Positions 55,634-64,000 of a stretch of 64,000 nt of DNA are shown piece after piece. The notes under the pieces were generated by a model. It did not search any database. It was given only the letters and a program-made list of their open reading frames with translations, and was not told the DNA's origin. Numbering within the stretch: the first letter of the stretch is position 1; each line of letters opens with the position of its first letter. The stretch comes from Salinibacterium sp. dk2585 (lineage in GTDB: Bacteria > Actinomycetota > Actinomycetes > Actinomycetales > Microbacteriaceae): positions 1,364,001 through 1,428,000 of the forward strand of contig NZ_CP042856.1 in NCBI RefSeq assembly GCF_008001035.1. The letters are read 5' to 3'. A program made the translations under genes and the position numbers.

Positions 55634-56197
55634 TCATCGTCGACGTTCTGCGGCGCGCCACGCCTGCTGTGCGGGAGTTCCCGCATCCGCCTGAACTCGC
55701 GCGCTCGTCGTGCTGCCTCTCCACGCATGACAAAGGGCAAGCGCGAGGGCGTCGGCGGCATCTGCCGGGGTCGGCGGCGCCGAGAGCTCGAGGATGCGCG
55801 CGACCATTTCGCCGACCTGCCGCTTGTCGGCAGCACCGTAGCCGGTCACCGCAGCCTTGACCTCAGACGGCGTGTGGAGCCCAACGGGAAGCGAGCGGCG
55901 CCCCGCAGCCAACAGCACGACACCACTCGCCTGTGCCGTGCCCATCACCGAGCGAAGGTTGTGCTGCGCGAAGACTCGCTCCAGGGCGATCGCGGTCGGG
56001 CGGTGCTCGTCAAGCAAGCCGTCGAGCGCGTCACCGATGAGTTGGAGGCGCCGCTCTAGGGGCATCTCGGCGGGTGTCCTGATCACGCCGACGTCGACGA
56101 GCCGGGCGCGCCTGCCCGCCATGACATCGATGACCCCGATACCGCAGCGGGTGAGCCCGGGGTCGACGCCGAGGATGCGTGCAGGCGAGGCGGACAA
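55634..56197 (-). CDS. ruvC: Crossover junction endodeoxyribonuclease RuvC
   Basis: Cuts Holliday junctions symmetrically. The 187-residue product has RILGVDPGLTRCGIGVID with the first catalytic Asp, ALERVFAQHNLRSVMGTAQ with the catalytic Glu, and DAADALALALCHAW with the last acidic pair. The start is TTG at 56195-56197, directly after the TAG of the YebC-family gene and four bases after GAGGA; no ATG or GTG fits before the first motif. Confidence 0.95.
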   Translation of the reverse strand: MSASPARILGVDPGLTRCGIGVIDVMAGRRARLVDVGVIRTPAEMPLERRLQLIGDALDGLLDEHRPTAIALERVFAQHNLRSVMGTAQASGVVLLAAGRRSLPVGLHTPSEVKAAVTGYGAADKRQVGEMVARILELSAPPTPADAADALALALCHAWRGSTTSARVQADAGTPAQQAWRAAERRR

Positions 56198-56956
56198 CTA
56201 GTCCTCGTCGAGTTCGGCCTGGGTCTCCGGCGACAGGGAGTAGTTGACGAAGACGTTCTGCACGTCGTCGCTGTCTTCGAGCGCATCGATCAGCTTGAAC
56301 ACCTTGCGGGCTGTCTCGGCGTCGATCTCGACGCTGAGGTTCGGCACGAACTCCGCCTCTGCCGAGTCATAGTCGATGCCGGCATCCTGCAGCGCGGTGC
56401 GGACAGCGACCAGGTCGGAAGGCTCGGTGATGACCTCGAAGCCCGCTCCCCGGTCGACGACCTCTTCGGCTCCTGCATCGAGCACGGCGAGGAGGACGTC
56501 ATCTTCTGCCAGGCCCTCGGTCTTCGTGATCGACACGACGCCCTTGCGTGAGAAGTTGTAGGCCACGCTGCCCGGGTCGGCCATGTTGCCGCCGTTGCGC
56601 GTCATGGCGGTGCGGACCTCCGCGGCGGCGCGGTTCTTGTTGTCGGTGAGACATTCGATAAGGAGCGCGACGCCGCCCTGGGCGTAGCCCTCGTACATGA
56701 TGGTCATGTATTCGACGGACTCACCGGTGAGGCCTGCGCCACGCTTGATCGCGCGGTCGATGTTGTCGTTGGGCACCGAGGTCTTCTTGGCCTTCTGCAC
56801 CGCGTCAACGAGGGTCGGGTTGCCCGAGAGGTCAGCGCCGCCGATCTTGGCCGCAACCTCGATGTTCTTGATCAGCTTCGCGAAGGACTTGGCCCTGCGC
56901 GCGTCGATGACCGCCTTCTTGTGCTTCGTGGTCGCCCACTTGGAATGCCCTGACAT
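56198..56956 (-). CDS. YebC/PmpR-family DNA-binding or translation-associated protein
   Basis: A 252-residue protein of the YebC family (PF01709). The ATG at 56954-56956 gives the invariant start [20 protein letters not shown]. Further conserved blocks are [34 protein letters not shown] and [18 protein letters not shown]. The family has been linked to transcriptional control and, for some members, to easing ribosome stalls; which applies here is not known. It lies between pdxT and ruvC. Confidence 0.94.
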   Translation of the reverse strand: MSGHSKWATTKHKKAVIDARRAKSFAKLIKNIEVAAKIGGADLSGNPTLVDAVQKAKKTSVPNDNIDRAIKRGAGLTGESVEYMTIMYEGYAQGGVALLIECLTDNKNRAAAEVRTAMTRNGGNMADPGSVAYNFSRKGVVSITKTEGLAEDDVLLAVLDAGAEEVVDRGAGFEVITEPSDLVAVRTALQDAGIDYDSAEAEFVPNLSVEIDAETARKVFKLIDALEDSDDVQNVFVNYSLSPETQAELDED

Positions 56957-56994
56957 GGAGAACATTCTATAGAGGGGCACTTCGTAGCCCGTGC

Positions 56995-57612
56995 TTAGTT
57001 GCGGCCCGCCGCCTCTCGCGCGAGATCAATGAGCCTGGCATGGAAGCGGTCTTCGCCGGAGATCTCCGGGTGGAAGGCGACGCCGAGCAGTTTCCCCTGC
57101 TGCACCGCGACGATCCTCCCGTCGTCGAGGCGCCCCAGGACGGTCACCCCTGGGCCGACCTCCTCAACGATGGGCGCCCGGATGAAGACGCCATGCATCG
57201 CCGGGCCGCCAAGCTCCGGAACGGCGACGTCGGTCTCGAATGACTCCGCCTGACTCCCGAAAGCGTTCCTCCGCACGGTCGCGTCGAGTCCGCCGAAGGT
57301 CCTCTGGCCGGCGGCCTGCCCTTGGATGCGATCCGCGAGCATGATGAGACCAGCGCAGGTGCCCAGCACAGGCAGGCCTCCCGATATCGCCGCCCTGATC
57401 GGCCCGTCGAGCCCGAATGCACGCGACAGCTTGTCGATCACGGTCGACTCGCCGCCCGGGATGACGAGCGCGTTTACGGCAGCGAGATCGGCGGGAGTGC
57501 GCACGGGCTGCGCCTCCGTACCCAGCCGCCTCAGGGCATCGAGGTGTTCGCGGACTGCCCCCTGGAGGGCCAGGACGCCGACCGTGATCTGGATTGGCGT
57601 GCTACCAGCCAC
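56995..57612 (-). CDS. pdxT: Pyridoxal 5'-phosphate synthase glutaminase subunit
   Basis: Releases ammonia from glutamine for PdxS. The product is about 205 residues with the class I amidotransferase triad: Cys in [11 protein letters not shown], and His and Glu in [25 protein letters not shown] is also typical. The start is GTG at 57610-57612, overlapping the pdxS end by 11 bases, because no ATG, GTG or TTG lies between it and the conserved [16 protein letters not shown]. Confidence 0.94.
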   Translation of the reverse strand: MAGSTPIQITVGVLALQGAVREHLDALRRLGTEAQPVRTPADLAAVNALVIPGGESTVIDKLSRAFGLDGPIRAAISGGLPVLGTCAGLIMLADRIQGQAAGQRTFGGLDATVRRNAFGSQAESFETDVAVPELGGPAMHGVFIRAPIVEEVGPGVTVLGRLDDGRIVAVQQGKLLGVAFHPEISGEDRFHARLIDLAREAAGRN

Positions 57613-58489
57613 GCTCGGCGAGCCGGTGGGGAGCCGGAAGATCGGCGACGTTGATGCCCACCATCGCCTCGCCGAGGCCGCGGGAGGCCTCGGCGATGAC
57701 TGCCGGGTCGTCGTGGAAGGTTGTCGCCTTGACGATGGCGGCGGCACGCTTGGCCGGGTTGCCCGACTTGAAGATGCCGGAGCCCACGAAGACACCGTCG
57801 GCACCGAGTTGCATCATGAGCGCGGCATCCGCGGGCGTTGCGACTCCGCCAGCGGTGAACAGCACGACGGGCAGCGTGCCTGACTTCGCGACCTCGACCA
57901 CGAGTTCATACGGCGCCTGCAACTCCTTGGCCGCGACATACAACTCGTCATCACTCATCGATGTCAGGCGGGCGATCTCGCTGCGGATCGTGCGGATGTG
58001 CTTGGTCGCCTCCGAGACGTCACCTGTACCGGCCTCGCCCTTGGATCGGATCATGGCGGCACCTTCGTTGACGCGTCGCAGCGCCTCTCCAAGGTTGGTG
58101 GCGCCGCACACGAACGGCACCGTGAAGTTCCACTTGTCGATGTGGTTGACGTAGTCGGCTGGGCTGAGAACCTCAGACTCGTCGATGTAGTCGACGCCGA
58201 GCGACTGCAGCACCTGTGCCTCGACGAAGTGGCCTATGCGCGCCTTCGCCATGACGGGGATGGAGACGGATGCGATGATCTCGTCGATGAGGTCGGGATC
58301 GCTCATTCTTGCGACGCCACCCTGCGAGCGGATATCCGCGGGTACGCGCTCGAGGGCCATGACCGCGACGGCTCCCGCTTCCTCGGCAACTCGTGCCTGT
58401 TCGGCGGTGACGACGTCCATGATGACGCCGCCCTTCAGCATCTCGGCGAGCCCGCGCTTGACGCGAGCGGTCCCTGCTGTCGTGGACAT
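57602..58489 (-). CDS. pdxS: Pyridoxal 5'-phosphate synthase lyase subunit
   Basis: Builds PLP from ribose 5-phosphate, glyceraldehyde 3-phosphate and ammonia. Starting at ATG 58487-58489 gives 295 residues. [37 protein letters not shown] and the [14 protein letters not shown] block are highly conserved. The frame is open upstream to 58669 but that part crosses the divergent regulator gene and is rejected. It overlaps pdxT and is divergent from a MocR-type regulator. Confidence 0.97.
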   Translation of the reverse strand: MSTTAGTARVKRGLAEMLKGGVIMDVVTAEQARVAEEAGAVAVMALERVPADIRSQGGVARMSDPDLIDEIIASVSIPVMAKARIGHFVEAQVLQSLGVDYIDESEVLSPADYVNHIDKWNFTVPFVCGATNLGEALRRVNEGAAMIRSKGEAGTGDVSEATKHIRTIRSEIARLTSMSDDELYVAAKELQAPYELVVEVAKSGTLPVVLFTAGGVATPADAALMMQLGADGVFVGSGIFKSGNPAKRAAAIVKATTFHDDPAVIAEASRGLGEAMVGINVADLPAPHRLAERGW

Positions 58490-58502
58490 GCGCACTCCCT
58501 TG

Positions 58503-58518
58503 TTTGGCTTAGGCCAAA
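58503..58518. promoter_or_regulatory. Inverted repeat in the pdxS-regulator intergenic region, possible PdxR operator
   Basis: TTTGGC (58503-58508) and GCCAAA (58513-58518) are perfectly complementary around a four-base TTAG centre. The repeat lies in the short gap between two divergent genes, 14 bases before the pdxS ATG, and just ahead of TAGCAT (58522-58527), a possible minus-10 for the regulator gene. A role as a site for the adjacent regulator is inference. Confidence 0.5.
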
Positions 58519-58530
58519 ACCTAGCATGGC

Positions 58531-59901
58531 ATGACCCATAGACTTGCTCGTGTGACGATCGCAGACACACGGCTGGCCCTCGGGCCCATCGGCGGCGAAA
58601 CGGCGGCTGAGATCGCCGAGAGCGTTCGCGCATTGATCGACCGTGGGGTGCTAACACCGGGCGACACACTCCCTCCCGTCCGTTCGCTTGCGGACCAACT
58701 GGGGGTCAACCGGAACACGGTCGTTGCTGCCTACCGACTGCTGAACCAGGCCGGCGCGGTAGAGACCCGCGGGCGGGGCGGCACCCGCGTCGCGACCCGT
58801 GCCGCAGTGCCCCTCGAGGGCTACTCGCCCGACTCAGTGCTTCGCGACGTCGCGAACGGCAACCCCGACCCCGCGCTCATTCCCGACCTCTCCCCCGCGC
58901 TCGCGACGCTCGCGGGACGCCCAGTCCTCTACGGCGAGCCAACGATCGATCCCTCGCTCGAGCGCTGGGCACACGCGTGGATCACCCGGGACCTCGGGAC
59001 GCGGAATGACCTGCGCCTCACTGTGACGGGTGGTGCCGTCGATGCGCTGGAGCGGCTCTTCGCGGATGCGCTCGCCCGCGACGACCTCGTCGGACTCGAG
59101 GACCCGTGCTTCCTCTCCGCACTGCGCACCGTGCGTGTCGGCGGATACCGGCCGCACGCGATCCCGGTCGACGAAGAGGGGATGACGGTCGGCGGCCTTC
59201 GCGCTGCACTCGCAGCCGGCGTCCGCGCGATCGTGTGCACGCCCCGCGCTCACAACCCGACGGGAGCGAGCCTCTCGCCAGAGCGTGCTGCGGCCCTGCG
59301 AGAGGTTCTCGCCGAGCATCCGCATGTGCTCGTCATCGAGGACGACCACTTCTCGATGCTGTCGCGCCGCCCCTATGTCTCGATCATCGGGCCGGAGCAC
59401 CGTCGGTGGGCGCTCATCCGCTCGGTTTCGAAGTTCCTCGGACCCGACCTCTGTCTCGCGGTCACGGCAAGTGACGCCGAGACCGCAGCCCGCCTCGCCG
59501 AACGGCTGAGCCCGGGGTCGACCTGGGTGAGCCACCTTCTGCAGCGCCTCGTGGTCGCGCTCGTCACCGATGCTGACGTGATGGCCGCTGTCGAGCGCGC
59601 CGCCGAACACTACCGCGAGCGCAACGCCGCGTTCGCAGAGCACGCACGCGCCGCCGGCCTGCCCTGTCATGCGGGCGACGGTTTGAGCCTCTGGCTGCCC
59701 CTGCCGGCCCCCGCCCGCGCTGTCACGGAGCAGCTGATGCGCCGCGGGTGGCTTGCCCGTCCCGGTGACGACTTCCTGCTCGCCGGGGAGGCAGCGCTGC
59801 GCCACCTCCGACTCACCGTCCACGACCTGAGCGCCGAGGAAGCCGCCCGGCTGGCAGCAGACATCGCCGCCGCGGTCGACACCGTTCTCCGCACCACCTG
59901 A
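58531..59901 (+). CDS. pdxR: MocR-family (GntR HTH plus aminotransferase-like) regulator, PdxR type
   Basis: Transcription factor that senses PLP through an aminotransferase fold. The 456-residue product has a winged helix at about residues 20-90 ([20 protein letters not shown]) and a fold type I domain with the expected PLP lysine at Lys301 in [10 protein letters not shown], and [17 protein letters not shown]. In other actinobacteria such divergent proteins activate pdxST. The start is unsure: ATG at 58531 or GTG at 58552 ([10 protein letters not shown] follows). Confidence 0.88.
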   Translation: MTHRLARVTIADTRLALGPIGGETAAEIAESVRALIDRGVLTPGDTLPPVRSLADQLGVNRNTVVAAYRLLNQAGAVETRGRGGTRVATRAAVPLEGYSPDSVLRDVANGNPDPALIPDLSPALATLAGRPVLYGEPTIDPSLERWAHAWITRDLGTRNDLRLTVTGGAVDALERLFADALARDDLVGLEDPCFLSALRTVRVGGYRPHAIPVDEEGMTVGGLRAALAAGVRAIVCTPRAHNPTGASLSPERAAALREVLAEHPHVLVIEDDHFSMLSRRPYVSIIGPEHRRWALIRSVSKFLGPDLCLAVTASDAETAARLAERLSPGSTWVSHLLQRLVVALVTDADVMAAVERAAEHYRERNAAFAEHARAAGLPCHAGDGLSLWLPLPAPARAVTEQLMRRGWLARPGDDFLLAGEAALRHLRLTVHDLSAEEAARLAADIAAAVDTVLRTT

Positions 59902-59928
59902 ACCGTCCGCTATCCCGCAGGAGCCCTT

Positions 59929-60780
59929 GTGAAGATCCTCTCCATCCAGTCCGCCGTCGCCTACGGTCATGTCGGCAACTCCGCCGCGGTGTTCCCGCTG
60001 CAGCGCATCGGCGCCGAGGTGTACCCCGTCTACACCGTGAACTTCTCGAACCACACGGGTTACGGCGCCTGGCGCGGGCCACTCATCAGCCCTGACGACG
60101 TGCGCGAGGTGATCACGGGCATCGAGGAGCGTGGCGCATTCGCCGACATCGATGTCGTGCTCTCCGGCTACCAGGGCAGCGAGGGCATCGCGGATGTCAT
60201 CCTCGACGCGGTTGCGCGCGTCAAGGCTGCGAATCCAAGCGCTGTGTACTCCTGCGATCCCGTTATGGGCAATGCAAAGTCCGGATGCTTCGTCGCCCCG
60301 GCCATCCCGATCCTCCTTCGGGAGCGGGTCGCGCCCGCCGCCGACATCATCACCCCCAACCAGTTCGAGTTGGGCTTCCTCACGGCGACGGACCCGGCCG
60401 ACCTCGATTCGACGCTGGCGTCGGTCGATGCGGCACGCGCGATGGGTCCGAGCACGGTGCTCGTCACGAGCGTCGAGCGCCCGGAGCGGCCGGAGGGAAC
60501 GATCGAGATGCTTGCGGTGGATGACAAGGGCGCCTGGATCGTGCAGACCCCGCACATCCCGATGAAGGCGAACGGCTCTGGCGACGTCACGGCCGCACTC
60601 TTCTCCGCTCACTATCGCGAGACGGGCGACGCGGCGACGGCCCTCGCTCGCACCACTTCCAGTGTCTACGACCTCCTACAGACGACCTACGACGCCGGTG
60701 CTCGGGAGTTGCTGCTCGTGGAATCGCAGGAGGCGTACGCGCATCCGCGCCTGCAGTTCGAGGTCACGCAGGTGCGCTAG
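59929..60780 (+). CDS. pdxY: Pyridoxal kinase, PdxY type
   Basis: Salvage enzyme that phosphorylates pyridoxal. The 283-residue ribokinase-fold product begins MKILSIQSAVAYGHVGNSA, typical for PdxY, with VYSCDPVMGNAKSGCF, NQFELGFLT and the catalytic aspartate in NGSGDVTAALF. The GTG at 59929 has GGAG about eight bases before it. It lies 27 bases after the regulator gene in the same direction, so the two are probably cotranscribed. Confidence 0.93.
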   Translation: MKILSIQSAVAYGHVGNSAAVFPLQRIGAEVYPVYTVNFSNHTGYGAWRGPLISPDDVREVITGIEERGAFADIDVVLSGYQGSEGIADVILDAVARVKAANPSAVYSCDPVMGNAKSGCFVAPAIPILLRERVAPAADIITPNQFELGFLTATDPADLDSTLASVDAARAMGPSTVLVTSVERPERPEGTIEMLAVDDKGAWIVQTPHIPMKANGSGDVTAALFSAHYRETGDAATALARTTSSVYDLLQTTYDAGARELLLVESQEAYAHPRLQFEVTQVR

Positions 60781-60802
60781 CCGCACACCGGATGCCGCCT
60801 GG

Positions 60803-61372
60803 TCAGTCCTTGGGCCAGGCCGCGGCGATCTCGGCGCGCACCTCGCCCAGCAGGCGCGGCACGGCCTTCGTCTTGGCGATGATAGGAAAGAAGTTCGAGT
60901 CGAGCGCCCACCGCGGCACGATGTGCTGGTGAAGGTGCTCCGCGATGCCGGCGCCTGCGATGCGCCCCTGGTTCATGCCGAGGTTGAAGCCGTCGCACGA
61001 CGACGTCGCCTTGAGCACCCGCATGGCGGTCTGCGTGAGGCTCCCGATCTCGGCGACCTCCTCGGCGTTGGCCTCGTCATAGGTCGCAATGTGGCGATAT
61101 GGGCACACCAGCAGGTGACCGGAGTTGTAGGGGTAGAGGTTCAGGAGCACATAGGCGTGCTTGCCCCTCGCGACAATGAGGCCCCTCTCGTCCGGCATCG
61201 TGGGCGCATTGCAGAAGGGGCAGTCGTGCGCGGGCGGCTGTTGCCCATCCTCGATGTAGACGAGGCGATGAGGCGTCCACAGGCGCTGGAACGCATCCGG
61301 GCTCGCCGCAAAGCCGCTCGCCGGCTCACGCTCGATGCCCTCGAACTCGTCCGGCCCGTACGGGGCGGCCAT
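60803..61372 (-). CDS. HIT-family nucleotide hydrolase/phosphorylase (Rv2613c-like)
   Basis: A 189-residue HIT protein with the active-site HLHQH at 146-150, a CPFC pair at 51-54 and the LNLYPYNSGHLLVCPYRH block. Its nearest known type, Rv2613c of M. tuberculosis, is a diadenosine tetraphosphate phosphorylase, and the same thrS-HIT order is found there. The exact substrate here is inferred. Its ATG shares a base with the thrS stop (TGATG). Confidence 0.92.
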   Translation of the reverse strand: MAAPYGPDEFEGIEREPASGFAASPDAFQRLWTPHRLVYIEDGQQPPAHDCPFCNAPTMPDERGLIVARGKHAYVLLNLYPYNSGHLLVCPYRHIATYDEANAEEVAEIGSLTQTAMRVLKATSSCDGFNLGMNQGRIAGAGIAEHLHQHIVPRWALDSNFFPIIAKTKAVPRLLGEVRAEIAAAWPKD

Positions 61373-63327
61373 CAGACCTGCGCCTTTGTGGCGATCGTCT
61401 CCAGGATGCGCGCAATCGCCTCATCGACCGGGACGCCATTCTCCTGGCTGCCATCCCTGAAGCGGAAACTCACCGCGCCGTTTGCCCGGTCCTCCTCCCC
61501 AGCGATGAGCTGGAAGGGAACCTTCGCCTTGGTGTGCGTACGAATCTTCTTGGGCATCCGGTCGCTCGAGAGGTCGACCTCGGCACGAACGCCACGCGAC
61601 TTGAGCTTCACGACGACATCCGAGAGATAGTCGTTGTACTCCTCCGCGACGGGGATGCCCACGACCTGCACGGGAGAGAGCCAGACAGGGAAGGCGCCTG
61701 CGTAGTGCTCGAGGAGGATCGCGAAGAAGCGCTCGATCGATCCGAGCAGCGCCCGGTGGATCATGACGGGCTGCTGGCGCGTGCCATCCGCCGCCGTGTA
61801 TGCGAGCTCGAAGAGTTCCGGCTGGTTGAAGTCCAGTTGCACGGTCGAGAGCTGCCACGTGCGGCCGATGGCGTCGCGCGCCTGTACAGAGATCTTGGGA
61901 CCGTAGAACGCGGCACCGCCCGGGTCCTTGACCAGTTCGAGGCCGGACTCCTCGCCCACCTGGCGGAGCGTCTCGGTTGCTTCCTCCCACTGCTCATCCG
62001 TGCCGACTGACTTCTCGGGGTCGCGGGTCGAAAGCTCGAGGTAGAAGTCATCGAGGCCGTAGCCGCGCAGCGTCTCGAAGACGAACTCGAGCTGGCGCTT
62101 GATCTCGTCCTTCACCTGCTCCGGAGTCACATAGATGTGGGCGTCGTCCTGCGTGAGGCCGCGCACCCGGGTGAGCCCCGAGAGGGTGCCGCTCTTCTCG
62201 TAGCGGTACACGGTGCCGAACTCGGCGAGCCGGAGAGGAAGTTCGCGGTAGCTGCGGCCCCGCGCTCGGAAGATCAGGTTGTGGAAGGGGCAGTTCATGG
62301 GCTTCAGGTAGTAGTCCTGGCCCTGCTTCGTGACATGCCCGTCGGCATCCCGCTCCTCGTCGAGGTGCATGGCGGGGAACATGCCGTCCTTGTACCAGTT
62401 GAGGTGCTGGCTCGTCTCGAAGAGGTGGCCCTTTGTGATGTGGGGCGTGTTGACGAGCTCGTAGTCGTGCGACAGCAACTGCTGGCGCATGTAGTTCTCG
62501 ATCTCGTTGCGGATGGTGCCGCCCTTGGGGTGGAAGACAGCGAGACCTGAGCCGATCTCCTCGGGGAAGGAGAAGAGGTCGAGTTCCGAGCCAAGCTTGC
62601 GGTGATCGCGCTTCGCCGCCTCCTCGAGACGGGTCGTGTAGGCGCGCAACTCGTCCTTGCTGGGCCAGGCGGTGCCGTAGACGCGCTGGAGCTGCTTGTT
62701 CTTCTCAGAACCCCGCCAGTAGGCGGCGGCCGTGCGCATGAGCTTCCAGCCGTTGCCGATCATGCGGGTGTTCGGCAGGTGCGGACCACGGCATAGGTCC
62801 TTCCACACCGTCTCCCCCGTCTTTGGGTCGACATTGTCGTAGATCGTGAGCTCCCCCGCGCCGACCTCGACGGCCTCGTTGTCCCCGCCCTCGGCCGCCG
62901 AACCCTTGAGCCCGATCAGCTCGAGCTTGTAGGGCTCCTCGGCGAGCTCAGCTCGTGCCTCCTCGTCGCTCACGACCCGGCGCACGAAGCGCTGGCCCTG
63001 CTTGACGATCCGCTCCATGGCCTTCTCGATCGCCTTCAGGTCCTCGGGAGTGAAGGGCTGCTCGACATCGAAGTCGTAATAGAAGCCGTCGGTGACGGGC
63101 GGGCCGATGCCGAGCTTCGCCTCCGGGTTGATCGACTGCACCGCCTGGGCCGCAACGTGCGCGGCGGAGTGACGCAGGATGCTCAGCCCGTCCTCCGAGT
63201 CAATGCGCACGGGTTCGACCTCGTCAGCGTCCGTGACAGTTGCAGCCAGGTCCCTCAGCTCGCCGTTGACGCGCATTGCGACGATGTCGCGATCTGTGAA
63301 GAGGTCAAATCCTGACTGCTGGCTCAT
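61372..63327 (-). CDS. thrS: Threonine-tRNA ligase
   Basis: Charges tRNA-Thr. Starting at ATG 63325-63327 gives 651 residues: a short TGS-like N-terminal part, the editing domain with HSAAH at 53-57, the class II core with [12 protein letters not shown] (zinc Cys), [16 protein letters not shown] and [19 protein letters not shown], and the anticodon-binding domain at the end. The in-frame ATG at 63525 runs into the terminator and tRNA region and is rejected. Confidence 0.97.
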   Translation of the reverse strand: MSQQSGFDLFTDRDIVAMRVNGELRDLAATVTDADEVEPVRIDSEDGLSILRHSAAHVAAQAVQSINPEAKLGIGPPVTDGFYYDFDVEQPFTPEDLKAIEKAMERIVKQGQRFVRRVVSDEEARAELAEEPYKLELIGLKGSAAEGGDNEAVEVGAGELTIYDNVDPKTGETVWKDLCRGPHLPNTRMIGNGWKLMRTAAAYWRGSEKNKQLQRVYGTAWPSKDELRAYTTRLEEAAKRDHRKLGSELDLFSFPEEIGSGLAVFHPKGGTIRNEIENYMRQQLLSHDYELVNTPHITKGHLFETSQHLNWYKDGMFPAMHLDEERDADGHVTKQGQDYYLKPMNCPFHNLIFRARGRSYRELPLRLAEFGTVYRYEKSGTLSGLTRVRGLTQDDAHIYVTPEQVKDEIKRQLEFVFETLRGYGLDDFYLELSTRDPEKSVGTDEQWEEATETLRQVGEESGLELVKDPGGAAFYGPKISVQARDAIGRTWQLSTVQLDFNQPELFELAYTAADGTRQQPVMIHRALLGSIERFFAILLEHYAGAFPVWLSPVQVVGIPVAEEYNDYLSDVVVKLKSRGVRAEVDLSSDRMPKKIRTHTKAKVPFQLIAGEEDRANGAVSFRFRDGSQENGVPVDEAIARILETIATKAQV

Positions 63328-63380
63328 TCGGCCCAGTTTAGTGGGCGGATGCCATCCGCTCTGCCGTGCCCGGAAACACT

Positions 63381-63408
63381 GAAGGCCCCGGATTTCTCCG
63401 GGGCCTTC
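63381..63408 (-). terminator. Intrinsic terminator-like hairpin 1
   Basis: Perfect 11-base arms GAAGGCCCCGG (63381-63391) and CCGGGGCCTTC (63398-63408) around a six-base loop. It lies nine bases beyond the tRNA-Val 3' fragment at 63418-63441, as hairpin 2 lies beyond the intact tRNA-Val. No clear T run follows on the minus strand. Confidence 0.7.
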
Positions 63409-63417
63409 GATATCTGC

Positions 63418-63441
63418 TGGGCGATACTGGGATCGAACCAG
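63418..63441 (-). repeat. Duplicated 3' end of tRNA-Val
   Basis: These 24 bases are identical to 63533-63556, the 3' end (T arm and acceptor strand with discriminator base) of the intact tRNA-Val(GAC). The rest of the tRNA is missing here. Such a copy is what site-specific integration into a tRNA gene leaves behind. The segment between the copies is only 91 bases and contains no integrase. Confidence 0.75.
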
Positions 63442-63494
63442 CGCCAGCGCCGACAGGCGGTTGCGAGGTCGCTCGTTCGATCCCGCCAGAAACA

Positions 63495-63526
63495 GTTGAA
63501 GCCCCGACTCGCGTCGGGGCTTCAAC
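63495..63526 (-). terminator. Intrinsic terminator-like hairpin 2
   Basis: Perfect 13-base arms GTTGAAGCCCCGA (63495-63507) and TCGGGGCTTCAAC (63514-63526) with loop CTCGCG, six bases past the 3' end of tRNA-Val(GAC). This is the natural end for the tRNA transcript. Confidence 0.8.
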
Positions 63527-63532
63527 TCTTGG

Positions 63533-63604
63533 TGGGCGATACTGGGATCGAACCAGTGACCTCTTCCGTGTCAGGGAAGCGCGCTACCGCTGCGCCAATC
63601 GCCC
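63533..63604 (-). tRNA. tRNA-Val(GAC)
   Basis: A complete cloverleaf on the minus strand: acceptor GGGCGAT pairs with ATCGCCC, D arm GCGCAGCGGTAGCGC, anticodon stem CTTCC/GGAAG with loop CTGACAC (anticodon GAC), T loop TTCGATC, discriminator A. CCA is not encoded. Last of a three-tRNA run Gly-Cys-Val. Confidence 0.96.
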
Positions 63605-63623
63605 ATTGTGTTGTCGTACCGAG

Positions 63624-63697
63624 TGGAGGTGGCGACGGGATTCGAACCCGTGTGGACGGCTTTGCAGGCCGCTGCCTCGCCTCTCGGCCACGCCACC
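63624..63697 (-). tRNA. tRNA-Cys(GCA)
   Basis: Minus-strand cloverleaf with acceptor GGTGGCG/CGCCACC, anticodon loop CTGCAAA (anticodon GCA), T loop TTCGAAT and discriminator U. Here the terminal CCA is encoded (63624-63626), unlike in its two neighbours. It lies between tRNA-Gly and tRNA-Val. Confidence 0.95.
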
Positions 63698-63731
63698 GTG
63701 GAGGGTTCCCACGTGCGTGAGACTTCACTCG

Positions 63732-63803
63732 AGCGGATGACGAGATTCGAACTCGCGACCCTCACCTTGGCAAGGTGATGCGCTACCACTGCGCCACATC
63801 CGC
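63732..63803 (-). tRNA. tRNA-Gly(GCC)
   Basis: Minus-strand cloverleaf with acceptor GCGGATG/CATCCGC, anticodon stem CACCT/AGGTG with loop TGCCA (anticodon GCC), T loop TTCGAAT and discriminator U. CCA is not encoded. First gene of the Gly-Cys-Val run. Confidence 0.95.
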
Positions 63804-63831
63804 ATTTGCTCGCATTTCTGCGTGCTCAGGA

Positions 63832-63861
63832 ACTCTATCCGATGAATCTCTCCGACACCAA
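63832..63861 (-). promoter_or_regulatory. Probable promoter of the tRNA-Gly-Cys-Val run
   Basis: On the minus strand TTGGTG (63856-63861) and TAGAGT (63832-63837) are 18 bases apart and lie 28 bases ahead of tRNA-Gly. Both fit a vegetative sigma-70-type promoter reasonably well. The remaining sequence up to 63952 shows no gene. Confidence 0.5.
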
Positions 63862-63952
63862 ACCGGCGCAGCCCGGGCGCGTCACGCGCCGATCTGGTGG
63901 CGGTCGAGGTGTGCACGGCGCCACCGAAACCTGTGGCAAGATTGTCATTGAC

Positions 63953-64000
63953 GGGCGATTGGCGCAGTTGGTAGCGCGCTTCCTTCACACGGAAGAGGTC
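63953..64000 (+). tRNA. tRNA-Val(CAC), 3' part beyond the window
   Basis: The plus-strand sequence begins GGGCGATTGGCGCAG, nearly the same as tRNA-Val(GAC), has D arm GCGCAGTTGGTAGCGC and anticodon stem CTTCC/GGAAG with loop TTCACAC (anticodon CAC). It is cut by the right edge after the variable loop. Confidence 0.9.

Noticed and set aside
58834-60612. A 592-codon open frame on minus across the regulator and pyridoxal kinase genes
   Set aside because: It spans two genes and their gap on the opposite strand, has Arg/Asp/Gly-heavy composition, and matches no family. The plus-strand genes have complete motifs and ribosome sites.
63442-63532. A second, complete tRNA between the two tRNA-Val 3' ends
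   Set aside because: The T-arm-like piece near 63465-63490 has no matching acceptor or anticodon arm, and its T stem does not pair.

Overview
The window is core chromosome of a high-GC actinobacterium, most likely of the family Microbacteriaceae. This rests on the gene order, which closely follows that known from Mycobacterium and Streptomyces, on an actinobacterial-type IHF domain, on an HGxxPAAW-family protein in the trp operon, on a PriA without helicase motifs, and on frequent GTG and TTG starts. The placement is by pattern only; no search was run. Gene density is very high, many stop and start codons overlap (TAGTG, TAATG, TGATG, ATGA), and no gap longer than about 205 bases lacks a gene.

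Layout from left to right (minus strand unless noted). 1-14025: gltB (cut by the left edge), lgt, trpA, trpB, trpC, two small membrane-protein genes, trpE, hisI, hisF, hisG, hisE, an FKBP isomerase and rpe. In the direction of transcription this is a his-trp-lgt-glt run; trpD and trpG are not here. 14035-22051: rsmB, fmt, priA, metK, coaBC, rpoZ and a guanylate kinase carrying an N-terminal actinobacterial IHF (mIHF) domain. 22061-30695: the pyrimidine operon pyrR-pyrB-pyrC-(membrane protein)-carA-carB-pyrF, preceded by a PyrR-type RNA hairpin next to the pyrR ribosome binding site. 30785-33569: an SsuBAC-type sulfonate ABC importer, the clearest accessory block. 33671-38498: nusB, efp and the shikimate genes aroB, aroK, aroC, aroE. 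38491-45426: mltG, ruvX, alaS, a small membrane protein, rpsD and rarA. 45521-48258 (plus strand): a membrane-anchored cyclophilin, a DUF349 protein and an orphan AbiEi-like protein. 48248-56956: rsh (ppGpp synthetase/hydrolase), secF, secD, yajC, ruvB, ruvA, ruvC and a YebC-family gene. 56995-60780: a vitamin B6 locus with pdxT and pdxS on minus and, divergently on plus, a MocR/PdxR-type regulator and a PdxY-type kinase. 60803-63327: a HIT-family hydrolase and thrS. 63381-64000: tRNA-Val(GAC), tRNA-Cys(GCA) and tRNA-Gly(GCC) on minus, the start of tRNA-Val(CAC) on plus, and a duplicated tRNA-Val 3' end.

The genes are mostly housekeeping: amino-acid, pyrimidine, shikimate and PLP synthesis, translation, protein export and recombination. 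I found no CRISPR array, transposase, integrase, phage module or defence island, and I do not claim an undescribed system. The points most worth checking are the mIHF-guanylate kinase fusion, the PyrR leader, the tRNA-Val att-like scar, the pdxR-pdxY pair standing where mycobacteria carry phosphatidylinositol genes, the SecD insertion, and the uncharacterised small membrane proteins inside the trp and pyr operons.
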